From positions 62,001 to 126,000 of the forward strand of contig NZ_JAMHIW010000013.1 of assembly GCF_023896955.1 (NCBI RefSeq): DNA of 64,000 bases, given 5' to 3'. The notes beneath the pieces were generated by a model. It saw nothing but the letters and a program-made list of their open reading frames with translations, made no database searches and was not told the DNA's origin. Within the stretch, counting starts at the first letter, position 1, and the number at the start of each line of letters is the position of its first letter. The translations under genes were made by a program, and so were the position numbers. Source of the stretch: Micromonospora sp. RHAY321. GTDB lineage: Bacteria; Actinomycetota; Actinomycetes; Mycobacteriales; Micromonosporaceae. Of the stretch, positions 39,483 through 47,072 are shown piece by piece.

Positions 39483-40923
39483 GACGCACAGCCTACGGAT
39501 ACCGGACCTGACGATCCCGGCGCGGCCGGACACCACCGCCGGCTGGCCGGCGGTGGTGGGTCCCGGCGACGCGGGCGATCCCGCGGTCAACGACGTCGAT
39601 GTCATCCGGGTACGCGGTGACGCCCGCCTGGCGGGCACCGTGCACGTGGTGGGTGCCAAGAACTCGGCGTTGAAGCTGATGGCCGCCGCGCTGCTCGCAC
39701 CCGGCCGCAGCGTGATCACCAACGTCCCCCGGATCACCGACATCGCGATCATGGGGGAGGTGCTGCGCCGGCTGGGCTGCGAGGTCCGGTTCGACGCGGA
39801 CGACCCGGTCGACCCGATGGTCGCCCGGGGTGGGGTGGCCCGGTCCCGCTCGGTGACCATCGACGTGCCCGACCAGCCGGGCGCGGACGCGGACTACGAC
39901 CTGGTCCGCCGGCTGCGCGCGTCGATCTGCGTGCTCGGCCCCCTGCTGGCCCGCCGGGGGTTCGTGCGGGTGGCTCATCCGGGTGGCGACGCGATCGGCT
40001 CCCGTGGCCTGGACATGCACGTCTCCGGGCTGACCCGGATGGGCGCGGACATCTCCGGTGAGCACGGGTTCGTCATCGCGTCCGCCCCGCACGGGCTGCG
40101 CGGCGCGGACATCGTGCTGGACTTCCCGAGCGTGGGCGCGACCGAGAACCTCGTGATGGCGGCGGTGCTGGCCGAGGGCACCACCACGATCGACAACGCG
40201 GCGCGGGAGCCGGAGATCGTCGACATCTGCACCATGCTCAACCAGATGGGCGCCCAGATCTCCGGGGCGGGCACGTCCACCCTGCAGATCACCGGGGTGC
40301 CCGGGCTGCGCCCCGTGCGGCACGCCACGGTGGGGGACCGGATCGTCGCCGGCACCTGGGCGTTCGGCGCGGCGATGACCCGCGGCGACGTGACGGTGAC
40401 CGGGCTGGACCCGGCCTACCTCGAGGTCGCGCTGGACAAGGTGGTCGCGGCCGGCGGCCTGGTCGAGACGCGGGGCGACGGCTTCCGGGTACGGATGGAC
40501 GACCGGCCGCGGGCGGTCGACGTGGTCACGCTGCCGTACCCCGGCTTCGCCACCGACCTGCTGCCGATGGCGATCGGGCTCGCCGCGGTCAGCGACGGTG
40601 CCTCGCTGATCACCGAGAACATCTTCGACGGCCGGTTCATGTTCGCCAACGAGATGGCCCGCCTCGGCGCGGACATCAAGACCGACGGGCACCACGCGGT
40701 GGTGCGGGGCCGGGACCGGCTCTCCGGGGCGCCGGTGCGGGCCACCGACATCCGCGCGGGAGCGGGGCTGATCATCGCCGGGCTCTGCGCGGACGGGGTC
40801 ACCGAGGTGTCCCACGTGCACCACGTCGACCGGGGCTATCCGGACTTCGTGGCCGACCTGCGTGCGCTCGGCGTGGCCGTCGAGAGGGGCACCACGCCGG
40901 AGGAGCCCTCGCTGGAGATCTGA
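39481..40923 (+). CDS. murA: UDP-N-acetylglucosamine 1-carboxyvinyltransferase
   Basis: Transfers enolpyruvate from PEP to UDP-GlcNAc, the first committed step of peptidoglycan synthesis. The core starts at [20 protein letters not shown], with [15 protein letters not shown]. The residue equivalent to E. coli Cys115 is aspartate (D170, in [15 protein letters not shown]; codon 39988-39990), as in mycobacteria, which predicts fosfomycin insensitivity. The ATG at 39481 gives 480 residues, about 40 longer at the N-terminus than most MurA, and has GAGGTGG at suitable spacing. A GTG at 39556 is a reasonable alternative start. Confidence 0.93.
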   Translation: MTHSLRIPDLTIPARPDTTAGWPAVVGPGDAGDPAVNDVDVIRVRGDARLAGTVHVVGAKNSALKLMAAALLAPGRSVITNVPRITDIAIMGEVLRRLGCEVRFDADDPVDPMVARGGVARSRSVTIDVPDQPGADADYDLVRRLRASICVLGPLLARRGFVRVAHPGGDAIGSRGLDMHVSGLTRMGADISGEHGFVIASAPHGLRGADIVLDFPSVGATENLVMAAVLAEGTTTIDNAAREPEIVDICTMLNQMGAQISGAGTSTLQITGVPGLRPVRHATVGDRIVAGTWAFGAAMTRGDVTVTGLDPAYLEVALDKVVAAGGLVETRGDGFRVRMDDRPRAVDVVTLPYPGFATDLLPMAIGLAAVSDGASLITENIFDGRFMFANEMARLGADIKTDGHHAVVRGRDRLSGAPVRATDIRAGAGLIIAGLCADGVTEVSHVHHVDRGYPDFVADLRALGVAVERGTTPEEPSLEI

Positions 40924-40933
40924 GGGCACTCCC

Positions 40934-40949
40934 TTAGCCGTCGTTCAGG
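40934..40949 (+). promoter_or_regulatory. Shared acyl-CoA regulon motif upstream of the hbd gene
   Basis: TTAGCCGTCGTTCAGG, 51-66 bp upstream of the start codon. It matches the motifs upstream of the tandem dehydrogenase gene, ccr and the ethylmalonyl-CoA mutase gene. It is probably an operator of one transcription factor. Confidence 0.55.
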
Positions 40950-40999
40950 CCCGCCGACTAGGGTGCAGGCAGGCACTCAAACAGGCGAGGGAGAAGCAG

Positions 41000-41848
41000 A
41001 TGGCGGGTCGACTCGCGGTCGTCGGGGCCGGGCTGATGGGCTCCGGCATCGCCCAGGTGGCGGCGCAGGCGGGCTGGCAGGTGACGCTGCGCGACCTGGA
41101 CGACGCGGCCACCACCCGAGGGCTCGGCGGCATCCGGAAGTCGCTGGAGAAGTTCGCCGAGAAGGGCAAGATCGAGGCGTCCGAGGTCGAGGCGACGCTC
41201 GCCCGGATCACCCCGACCACCGACCTGGAAGCGGCGGCGGACGCGGACATCGTGGTCGAGGCGGTCTTCGAGCGCCTCGAGATCAAGCACGAGGTGTTCC
41301 GCGCCCTGGACAAGATCTGCAAGGCCGACGCGGTGCTCGCCACCAACACCTCGGCCATCCCGGTCACCCAGATCGCCGCGGTCACCGAGCGGCCCGAGGC
41401 GGTCGTCGGCACCCACTTCTTCTCCCCGGTGCCGATGATGCAGCTCTGCGAGCTGGTCCGCGGCTACAAGACCAGCGACGCCACCCTGGCCACCGTGCGG
41501 GCCTTCGCCGAGGAGATCGGCAAGACGGTGGTGGTGGTCAACCGGGACATCGCCGGCTTCGTCACCACCCGGCTGATCTCCGCCCTCGTGGTGGAGGCGG
41601 TCAAGCTGGTCGAGTCCGGCGTGGTGTCCGCCGAGGACCTGGACACCGCCTGCCGGCTGGGCTTCGGGCACGCCATGGGCCCGTTGGCCACCACCGACCT
41701 GACGGGCGTGGACGTGCTGCTGCACGCCTCGAAGAACATCTACACCGACACGGCCGACGAGAAGTTCTTCCCGCCGGAGCTGCTCCAGCGGATGGTCACC
41801 GCAGGCGACCTGGGCCGCAAGACCGGCAAGGGCTTCTACACGTACTGA
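41000..41848 (+). CDS. 3-hydroxybutyryl-CoA dehydrogenase
   Basis: 282-residue enzyme that oxidises or reduces 3-hydroxyacyl-CoA, most likely acetoacetyl-CoA/3-hydroxybutyryl-CoA. The ATG at 41000 has GCGAGGGAGAAG upstream and gives the Rossmann motif GAGLMGSG at residues 9-16. The catalytic His lies in GTHFFSPVPMMQL, and the Asn/Ser pair in NTSAIPVTQI. The 3HCDH C-terminal domain starts near GFVTTRLISALVVEAVKL and ends GRKTGKGFYTY. Size matches BHBD/Hbd rather than the longer fatty-acid oxidation enzymes. It fits polyhydroxybutyrate or ethylmalonyl-CoA metabolism. Confidence 0.93.
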   Translation: MAGRLAVVGAGLMGSGIAQVAAQAGWQVTLRDLDDAATTRGLGGIRKSLEKFAEKGKIEASEVEATLARITPTTDLEAAADADIVVEAVFERLEIKHEVFRALDKICKADAVLATNTSAIPVTQIAAVTERPEAVVGTHFFSPVPMMQLCELVRGYKTSDATLATVRAFAEEIGKTVVVVNRDIAGFVTTRLISALVVEAVKLVESGVVSAEDLDTACRLGFGHAMGPLATTDLTGVDVLLHASKNIYTDTADEKFFPPELLQRMVTAGDLGRKTGKGFYTY

Positions 41849-41858
41849 GCGGGACATG

Positions 41859-41891
41859 GAAAGGGGCGGGCGCGCGGCGCCCGCCCCTTTC
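41859..41891. terminator. Bidirectional terminator hairpin
   Basis: A perfect 15-bp stem (GAAAGGGGCGGGCGC with its complement) and a 3-nt loop lie 11 bp after the hbd stop and 6 bp from the end of the opposing ABC permease gene. Confidence 0.85.
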
Positions 41892-41896
41892 TCGTG

Positions 41897-42742
41897 TCAG
41901 CCGTCGCGCTTGGTGGTCCACCGGAAGGTGGTCAGGCAGAGCACCACGCCGATCACGCACCACAGGGCCAGCACCACCGCCACCCGGCCCAGCTCGAACG
42001 AGCCACCCGGTTCCTGCGCGCCGAAGCTCTCCGGCAGGAAGACCGACCGCAGCCCCTGGCACATCCACTTGAGCGGGAACAGCGCGGCCACCTGCTGCAT
42101 CCACGTGGGCAGGTCGGTGAAGACGAAGAACACGCCGGAGATGAACTGGAGCACCAGGGCGACCGGGGTGACCACCGCCGAGCCGCTGCGGGCGGTGCGG
42201 GCCAGCGACGAGATGGCGATGCCGCACAGGGTGCAGGCGGTCACGCCGAGCACGGCGACCCAGCCGAAGGTGAACCATTTCCCGGCGGTGCCCGGTAGGT
42301 CGAGGTCGAACAGGGCCACCGCGACCGCCAGCAGCAGCGCCGTCTCGGCGATGCCGATCGCCACCACCATGATCACCTTGCCGGCGAACCAGACCCACTT
42401 CGGCATCGGCGTGCCGCGGTAGCGCTTGAGCACGCCCCGGTCCCGCTCGATCGGGATCCAGATGCCGAGGTTCTGGAAGCTCACCGTCATCAGACCGGTC
42501 GCGATCATGCCGGTGATGAAGTACTGGGTGAACTTGACCCCGCCGCCGATCGTGCCGTCGAAGATCGACGCGAAGATCAGGATCATGATGATGGGGAAGC
42601 CCATCGTGAAGACCACGGACTCCCGGCTGCGCAGGAACTGGGTGATCTCCAGCCGGCCCTGCCGCAGGGCCAGCGCGCCGGCACCGGGCCGACGGCCGAG
42701 GGTCACGGTGACCGGCGTCGCCGGCTTCGTCGTGGTGGTCAT
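41897..42742 (-). CDS. ABC-2 type transporter permease
   Basis: 281-residue membrane protein with about six helices. The first helix includes VFTMGFPIIMILIFASIF, and a FQNLGIWIPIERDRGVLKRYRGTPM segment marks the cytoplasmic loop typical of ABC-2 (DrrB-like) permeases. Its start overlaps the stop of the ATPase gene by 4 bp, so the two are translationally coupled. Such pairs export lipids, drugs or polyketides; the cargo is unknown. Confidence 0.9.
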   Translation of the reverse strand: MTTTTKPATPVTVTLGRRPGAGALALRQGRLEITQFLRSRESVVFTMGFPIIMILIFASIFDGTIGGGVKFTQYFITGMIATGLMTVSFQNLGIWIPIERDRGVLKRYRGTPMPKWVWFAGKVIMVVAIGIAETALLLAVAVALFDLDLPGTAGKWFTFGWVAVLGVTACTLCGIAISSLARTARSGSAVVTPVALVLQFISGVFFVFTDLPTWMQQVAALFPLKWMCQGLRSVFLPESFGAQEPGGSFELGRVAVVLALWCVIGVVLCLTTFRWTTKRDG

Positions 42743-43590
42743 CGCGCGTGTCCGATCATGGTGAGGTAGACGTCCTCCAGGGTCGGCCGGGTCACCGTGA
42801 GGCCGGGGACCTCGCCGCCGTAGCGCGCGGCCAGGTCGGCCACGAGGGCCGTCGGCGTCGCGCTCTGCGCGCTCTCCGGGGTCCCTTCCGGGGTACGCCA
42901 GGAGACCGTCGCCAGCGCTTCCTGCCGGTTGCCCAGCCGGTTCGGTGCGGCCACCTCGACCAGCCGGCCGCCGGCGATCACTCCGACCCGGTCGGCCAGC
43001 GCCTCGGCCTCGTCCAGGTAGTGGGTGGTCAGCACGATGGTGGTGCCGGCCGCGGCGAGGTCGCGGATCAGCTCCCAGAACTCGCGGCGGGCCTCCGGGT
43101 CGAAGCCGGTGGTCGGCTCGTCGAGGAAGAGCAGCTCGGGGCGGCCGATGATGCCGAGCGCCACGTCGAGGCGGCGTTTCTGCCCGCCGGAGAGCGTGTG
43201 CGTGCGGGCCTTCGCCTTGCCGGCCAACCCGACCCGCTCGATCACCTTGTCGGGGTCGTCGGCGTCCGGATAGAAGCCGGAGAAGTGCCGGATCACCTCG
43301 GCCACGGTCAGCTCGTCGAACTCGCCGGTGCCCTGGAGCACGATGCCCACCCGGGAACGCCAGCCCTGATCCGGGTGCGCCGGGTCCGCGCCGAGCACGG
43401 AGACCTCTCCGGCGTCCCGGCTCCGGTAGCCCTCCAGGATCTCCACGGTGGTGGTCTTGCCGGCACCGTTCGGGCCGAGCAGTGCGAACACCTCGCCACG
43501 GTGGACGTCCAGATCCACGCCCGCCACCGCCACGTTGTCGCCGTACGCCTTGCGCAGCCCCCGGACGGAGATGGCCAGCTCGTCATCCAT
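42739..43590 (-). CDS. ABC transporter ATP-binding protein (DrrA-like)
   Basis: 283-residue nucleotide-binding subunit. Walker A GPNGAGKTTT, Q-loop VLQGTGEF, signature LSGGQKRRLDVALG, Walker B LLFLDEPTTGFD and H-loop LTTHYLDEAE are all intact. A C-terminal ~70-residue extension is typical of DrrA-type exporters. I chose the ATG at 43590; upstream in-frame sequence is Arg/Gly-rich and lies in the promoter region shared with the divergent mutase gene 151 bp away. Confidence 0.93.
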   Translation of the reverse strand: MDDELAISVRGLRKAYGDNVAVAGVDLDVHRGEVFALLGPNGAGKTTTVEILEGYRSRDAGEVSVLGADPAHPDQGWRSRVGIVLQGTGEFDELTVAEVIRHFSGFYPDADDPDKVIERVGLAGKAKARTHTLSGGQKRRLDVALGIIGRPELLFLDEPTTGFDPEARREFWELIRDLAAAGTTIVLTTHYLDEAEALADRVGVIAGGRLVEVAAPNRLGNRQEALATVSWRTPEGTPESAQSATPTALVADLAARYGGEVPGLTVTRPTLEDVYLTMIGHAR

Positions 43591-43690
43591 GGCGTCCAGT
43601 GTGCGTCCTGGCCAGCGCGGTCCGCCGCCCGGGGTGTGGCGGTCCGCGCCACTGCGGGCGCTTCGCACCCGGACGTCCGCGACATGGACC

Positions 43691-43704
43691 TGTGTGGTTT
43701 TCCA
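43691..43704. promoter_or_regulatory. Inverted repeat upstream of the mutase gene
   Basis: TGTGGTTTTCCACA, a 5-bp inverted repeat around a TTTT centre, lies 10 bp upstream of the acyl-CoA motif in the divergent promoter region. It may be a second operator. Confidence 0.4.
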
Positions 43705-43713
43705 CAGCCCGTT

Positions 43714-43731
43714 TTACTGAACGGTAACTTA
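43714..43731 (-). promoter_or_regulatory. Shared acyl-CoA regulon motif at the mutase promoter
   Basis: On the minus strand this reads TAAGTTACCGTTCAGT (43716-43731), identical to the ccr copy at 14 of 16 positions. On the plus strand TTACTGAACGGTAA is partly palindromic. It ends 11 bp before the ATG and overlaps a possible -10 (TAAACT, 43729-43734) of a leaderless promoter, so a bound protein would block transcription. Confidence 0.6.
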
Positions 43732-43741
43732 AACTCCGGCC

Positions 43742-45748
43742 ATGGATGAGAAGGCACTTTCGGGGCGGCTGCCCGAGCGGGACCGCCCGTGGGTGATGCG
43801 CACCTACGCCGGCCACTCCTCGGCCGCCGCGACCAACGCCCTCTTCCGCCGAAACCTGGCGAAGGGGCAGACCGGTCTCTCGGTCGCCTTCGACCTGCCC
43901 ACCCAGACCGGGTACGACCCCGACCACGAGCTGGCCAGCGGCGAGGTCGGCCGGGTCGGCGTCCCGGTCGCCCACCTCGGCGACATGCGGGCGCTCTTCG
44001 ACGGCATCCCGCTGGCCGACATGAACACCTCGATGACCATCAACGCGCCGGCGATGTGGCTGCTCGCCCTCTACGGCACGGTGGGGCTGGAGCAGGGCGC
44101 CGAGCTGGTTCGCTGCACGGGCACCACCCAGAACGACATCATCAAGGAGTACCTGTCCCGGGGGACGTACATCTTTCCGCCGGCCGCGTCGCTGCGGCTC
44201 ACCGCCGACGTCGTCGCGTACACCCTGCGCGAGATGCCACGCTGGAACCCGGTCAACATCTGCTCGTACCACCTCCAGGAAGCCGGTGCCACGCCGGTGC
44301 AGGAGGTCGGCTTCGCGTTGGCCACCGCCGTCGCCGTGCTCGACGCCGTCCGCGACTCCGGGCAGGTGCCCGCCGAGCGGATGGGCGACGTGGTGCAGCG
44401 GATTTCGTTCTTCGTCAACGCCGGGGTGCGCTTCGTCGAGGAGATCGCCAAGATGCGCGCGTTCGGCGTGCTCTGGGATGAGATCACCCGCGACCGGTAC
44501 GGAGTCGGCGAGGCAAGACAGCGGCGGTTCCGCTACGGCGTGCAGGTCAACTCGCTCGGCCTGACCGAGGCGCAACCGGAGAACAACATCCAGCGCATCG
44601 TGCTGGAGATGCTCGGCGTGACGATGTCCCGTGACGCCCGGGCCCGCGCGGTGCAGCTCCCCGCCTGGAACGAGGCGCTCGGCCTGCCCCGACCCTGGGA
44701 CCAGCAGTGGTCGCTGCGGATGCAGCAGGTCCTGGCGTACGAGTCGGACCTGCTCGAATACCCCGACCTCTTCGACGGCTCGCACGTGATGACCGCGCTG
44801 GTCGACGAGATCGTCACCGGGGCCCGGGTCGAACTGGACAAGGTGCTGGAGCTGGGCGGTGTGGTCGCCGCCGTGGAGACCGGCTACCTCAAGAGCGCGC
44901 TGGTCGCCTCGCTGGCGGAGCGCCGCCGCCGGATGGAGTCCGGCGCCGACGTGGTGGTCGGCGTCAACCGGTTCGCCGAGACCGAACCCTCCCCGCTGAC
45001 CGCGGCCGGAGCGGAGGCCGTCGAACAGGTCGACCCGGCGGTCGAGGCCGCCGCCGTGGACGGCGTACGCCGGTGGCGGGCCGACCGGGACGGCGCGGCC
45101 GTCGACGCGGCCCTGGCCCGACTCCGCGCCGACGCCGCGACCACCACGAACCTGATGCCGGCCACCCTGGAGTGCGTGCGGGCCGGGGTGACCACCGGCG
45201 AGTGGGCCGGCGCGCTGCGCCAGGTCTTCGGTGAGTACCGGGCGCCCACCGGGTTGGCCGGCGCCACCGGCACCGGCGGCGACCCCGGCCTCACAGCCGT
45301 CCGTGAGCGGGTCACCGCCACCGCCCGCGAGCTGGGCAGCGGCCGGCTGCGGCTCCTGGTCGGCAAGCCCGGCCTGGACGGGCACTCCAACGGCGCCGAG
45401 CAGATCGCGGTACGCGCCCGAGACGCCGGCTTCGAAGTCGTCTACCAGGGCATCCGGCTGACGGCCGGGCAGATCGTCGCCGCCGCGGTCGAGGAGGACG
45501 TCGACCTGGTCGGGCTCTCCGTGCTCTCCGGCTCGCACCTGGCCGCCGTGCCGGCGGTCCTCGACGGCCTACGCGCGGCCGGCCGGGCGGACCTGCCGGT
45601 GGTCGTCGGCGGCATCATCCCCGCCAGCGACGCCGACACGTTGCGCGCCGCCGGGGTGGCCCGGGTCTTCACCCCGAAGGACTTCGCCCTCACCGGCATC
45701 ATCGACGACCTGGTGACCGTCATCCGCGAGGCGAACGACCTGCCCTGA
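43742..45748 (+). CDS. meaA: B12-dependent acyl-CoA mutase, probable ethylmalonyl-CoA mutase (MeaA/Ecm type)
   Basis: 668-residue single-chain mutase. The N-terminal TIM barrel (~1-520) holds WVMRTYAGHSSA and GLSVAFDLPTQTGYDPDHE, then TTQNDIIKEYLSRGTYIFPP. The C-terminal cobalamin-binding domain has the DxHxxG motif at D546-G551 (LDGHSNG), with LVGLSVLSGSH and VVVGGIIP following. The single-chain form and the MRTYAGHSSAAATNALFRR opening match MeaA, now known as ethylmalonyl-CoA mutase of the ethylmalonyl-CoA pathway, better than two-subunit methylmalonyl-CoA mutase. ccr, encoded at 62393, makes its pathway precursor, and the adenosyltransferase at 38910 makes its cofactor. Methylmalonyl- or isobutyryl-CoA as substrate cannot be excluded by eye. 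Confidence 0.85.
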   Translation: MDEKALSGRLPERDRPWVMRTYAGHSSAAATNALFRRNLAKGQTGLSVAFDLPTQTGYDPDHELASGEVGRVGVPVAHLGDMRALFDGIPLADMNTSMTINAPAMWLLALYGTVGLEQGAELVRCTGTTQNDIIKEYLSRGTYIFPPAASLRLTADVVAYTLREMPRWNPVNICSYHLQEAGATPVQEVGFALATAVAVLDAVRDSGQVPAERMGDVVQRISFFVNAGVRFVEEIAKMRAFGVLWDEITRDRYGVGEARQRRFRYGVQVNSLGLTEAQPENNIQRIVLEMLGVTMSRDARARAVQLPAWNEALGLPRPWDQQWSLRMQQVLAYESDLLEYPDLFDGSHVMTALVDEIVTGARVELDKVLELGGVVAAVETGYLKSALVASLAERRRRMESGADVVVGVNRFAETEPSPLTAAGAEAVEQVDPAVEAAAVDGVRRWRADRDGAAVDAALARLRADAATTTNLMPATLECVRAGVTTGEWAGALRQVFGEYRAPTGLAGATGTGGDPGLTAVRERVTATARELGSGRLRLLVGKPGLDGHSNGAEQIAVRARDAGFEVVYQGIRLTAGQIVAAAVEEDVDLVGLSVLSGSHLAAVPAVLDGLRAAGRADLPVVVGGIIPASDADTLRAAGVARVFTPKDFALTGIIDDLVTVIREANDLP

Positions 45749-45780
45749 CCGGGGCGGACCCGGGTGACCGTCTCGGCAGG

Positions 45781-46077
45781 TCAGCGGCCGTCGTAGGTCA
45801 TGCAGTCGGCCATGTCGTTGTCCGGGCCCACCCTGATCGACGGCGCGTGGCACTCCAACTGCTCGTTGTGCCGGCAGTCCGAACGCTGGCACGCGCCCAC
45901 CTGGGCGATGAGATCGTCCGCGCCGCCGCGGACCGGGGACTCGACGAAGGTGTGGCAGTGCGCGTGATCCATGCTGCCGATCGTGATCGCGAAGGCGTGG
46001 CAGTCACCGGCGCTGTTGTAGGCGCAAGCCGCGACCACGCACTCCTGAACCCGGGGCATCTCCATCGCTGCGGTCAT
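45781..46077 (-). CDS. Cys-rich protein with two DUF1540 repeats
   Basis: 98-residue acidic protein with eight cysteines in two similar blocks. Each block reads C-x4-C-x7-C-x14/15-C (CVVAACAYNSAGDC then HC; CQRSDCRHNEQLEC then DC). This is the DUF1540 pattern, presumed metal-binding. Histidines accompany several cysteines (CHAF, HAHCH, CHAP). AGAGGAGG precedes the ATG at 46077. It is convergent with the mutase gene. Function is unknown; small duplicated DUF1540 proteins are common in actinobacteria and spore formers. Confidence 0.85.
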   Translation of the reverse strand: MTAAMEMPRVQECVVAACAYNSAGDCHAFAITIGSMDHAHCHTFVESPVRGGADDLIAQVGACQRSDCRHNEQLECHAPSIRVGPDNDMADCMTYDGR

Positions 46078-46249
46078 GCCGGCCTCCTCTGGCTCTTGCC
46101 CCGATCCTAGGCTTTTGTCGTCTTCCCGGGCTGGCTATGGCAGCCTGCCGTCGGCGGTGGGCGGGCTTGCCTGTCGGTTTGGCGGGGTCTGTGCTGGTTG
46201 TGGCCAGGACGCCTCCGGTCCCCTGCACTGTGCCGGGTGCGTGGGGGGT

Positions 46250-46323
46250 GGGGTGGGGCCCGCCGTGCCCGGCTCCGGGCGGTCAGGCTTGATCCCTGCG
46301 CCGGGCACGGCGGGCCCCACCCC
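46250..46323. repeat. Conserved-loop hairpin, copy B
   Basis: Arms 46250-46273 and 46300-46323 pair perfectly over 24 bp. The 26-nt loop (46274-46299) differs from copy A at one position, while the stem sequence is unrelated to that of copy A. CTGTCCGTC at 46335-46343 repeats the downstream motif of copy A at nearly the same distance (11 versus 10 nt). No gene ends here, so a simple terminator role is unlikely. Confidence 0.85.
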
Positions 46324-46388
46324 GTCGGTGGTCGCTGTCCGTCCCGGCGCGGCAAGCTCACCCCGGTGGCCGTCGTTGCGGTGGTGGC

Positions 46389-46424
46389 GATACCTGTGAG
46401 GCATAAATATGCCTCTGAGGTATC
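46389..46424. repeat. AT-rich 36-nt palindrome
   Basis: The left arm GATACCTGTGAGGCATA and right arm TATGCCTCTGAGGTATC pair at 15 of 17 positions around a 2-nt AA centre. The core GAGGCATA-AA-TATGCCTC is perfect. Its base composition contrasts strongly with the surrounding very GC-rich DNA. It could be a protein-binding site or a mobile-element remnant. Confidence 0.75.
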
Positions 46425-46654
46425 AGGCGTCTTGCCGAGACCGGCCGGGTGTCGCCTCGTGGTGGGTGATCGACTCGTTGTCGGTGATGTCGTGGGGTCC
46501 TGGGGGTGGGGATGCCCCGATGTCAGGGATGCCGAGTGGATCACCACCGCAGGGGGCCGGTGTGACGCCCGGGACGGTCGGGCGACCTGACCCGGTCGTG
46601 GCCTGTTGTCCGGTTTATGCCGGGTTGACCTGTGACCCGGTGCACCCGTGCGCC

Positions 46655-46938
46655 GGAATGGGGGCCGGCCGGGGGTGGTTACATACCCTGACGATCGCAG
46701 CACCACGGCCCGCCGCCCCGACCCCCAAGGTTGGAATGCCAGGCCCCGGCCGGTCGTTGCAGATCCGCTGAACAACCGCACCAGCACCCGCTCAACGGGG
46801 TGCCAGCGGATGGGCCACCCCCGGAATGAGCCTGGCCCGGCGGTCGTTACACAACCCCTGAACGACCGCAGCACCCGCTCCACCGGGTGCCGCACCCCGG
46901 AATGACTCCGGCCCGGCGGTCGTTACACACAGACCCGG
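46655..46938. repeat. Tandem array of ~76-90-bp structured repeats
   Basis: Units begin with GGAATG at 46655, 46733, 46823 and 46899 (lengths 78, 90, 76 and a partial). Conserved blocks are GGCCCGGCGGTCGTTACACA, CTGAACGACCGC, AGCACCCGCTC and GGGTGCC. In unit 3 these form a 9-bp stem (46840-46848 with 46861-46869) and a 7-bp stem (46871-46877 with 46884-46890). The second stem is kept in unit 2, while the first has one mismatch there. The units are imperfect, so the array is old or selected for structure. Confidence 0.75.
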
Positions 46939-47072
46939 CGCCACGAGCCCCCCGCCCGTGAGCCGCCGAAAAGACTTTCCCCCGTGTTTGAGAAGCGCCG
47001 GACGAGGTGCTTGCACCCGCGTGTCGTTCCCCCGAGCGACCGGGTGTCTACCCCCGTGAAGGAGCTACCCCC

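Larger units (their letters stand above)
46078..47072. other. 995-bp intergenic region rich in repeats and palindromes
   Basis: No frame here has credible protein features; long open frames translate to Arg/Pro/Thr-rich sequence that simply follows the GC content and the repeats. It contains conserved-loop hairpin B (46250-46323), an AT-rich 36-nt palindrome (46389-46424), about 230 bp in which I see nothing clear (46425-46654), a tandem array of structured repeats (46655-46938), and the leader of the secreted protein gene, with CCCCC recurring four times between 46975 and 47072. Confidence 0.7.

Noticed and set aside
46850-46869. CTGAACGACCGC in the tandem repeats as a regulon operator
   Set aside because: It is explained by the repeat's own hairpin and lacks the TTAGC half.
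46107-46895. A 262-codon minus-strand frame across the repeat-rich region
   Set aside because: The translation is Arg/Pro/Thr-rich and reads straight through hairpin B, the palindrome and the tandem repeats. It has no ribosome site or recognisable domain.
46655-46938. CRISPR array
   Set aside because: Units are contiguous and imperfect, with no uniform spacers and no cas genes nearby.
46940-47072. Cyclic-di-AMP (ydaO-type) riboswitch upstream of the wall hydrolase
   Set aside because: The expected conserved GGGGAACC and GGGUGAAUC-like blocks are not found; only CCCCC runs recur.
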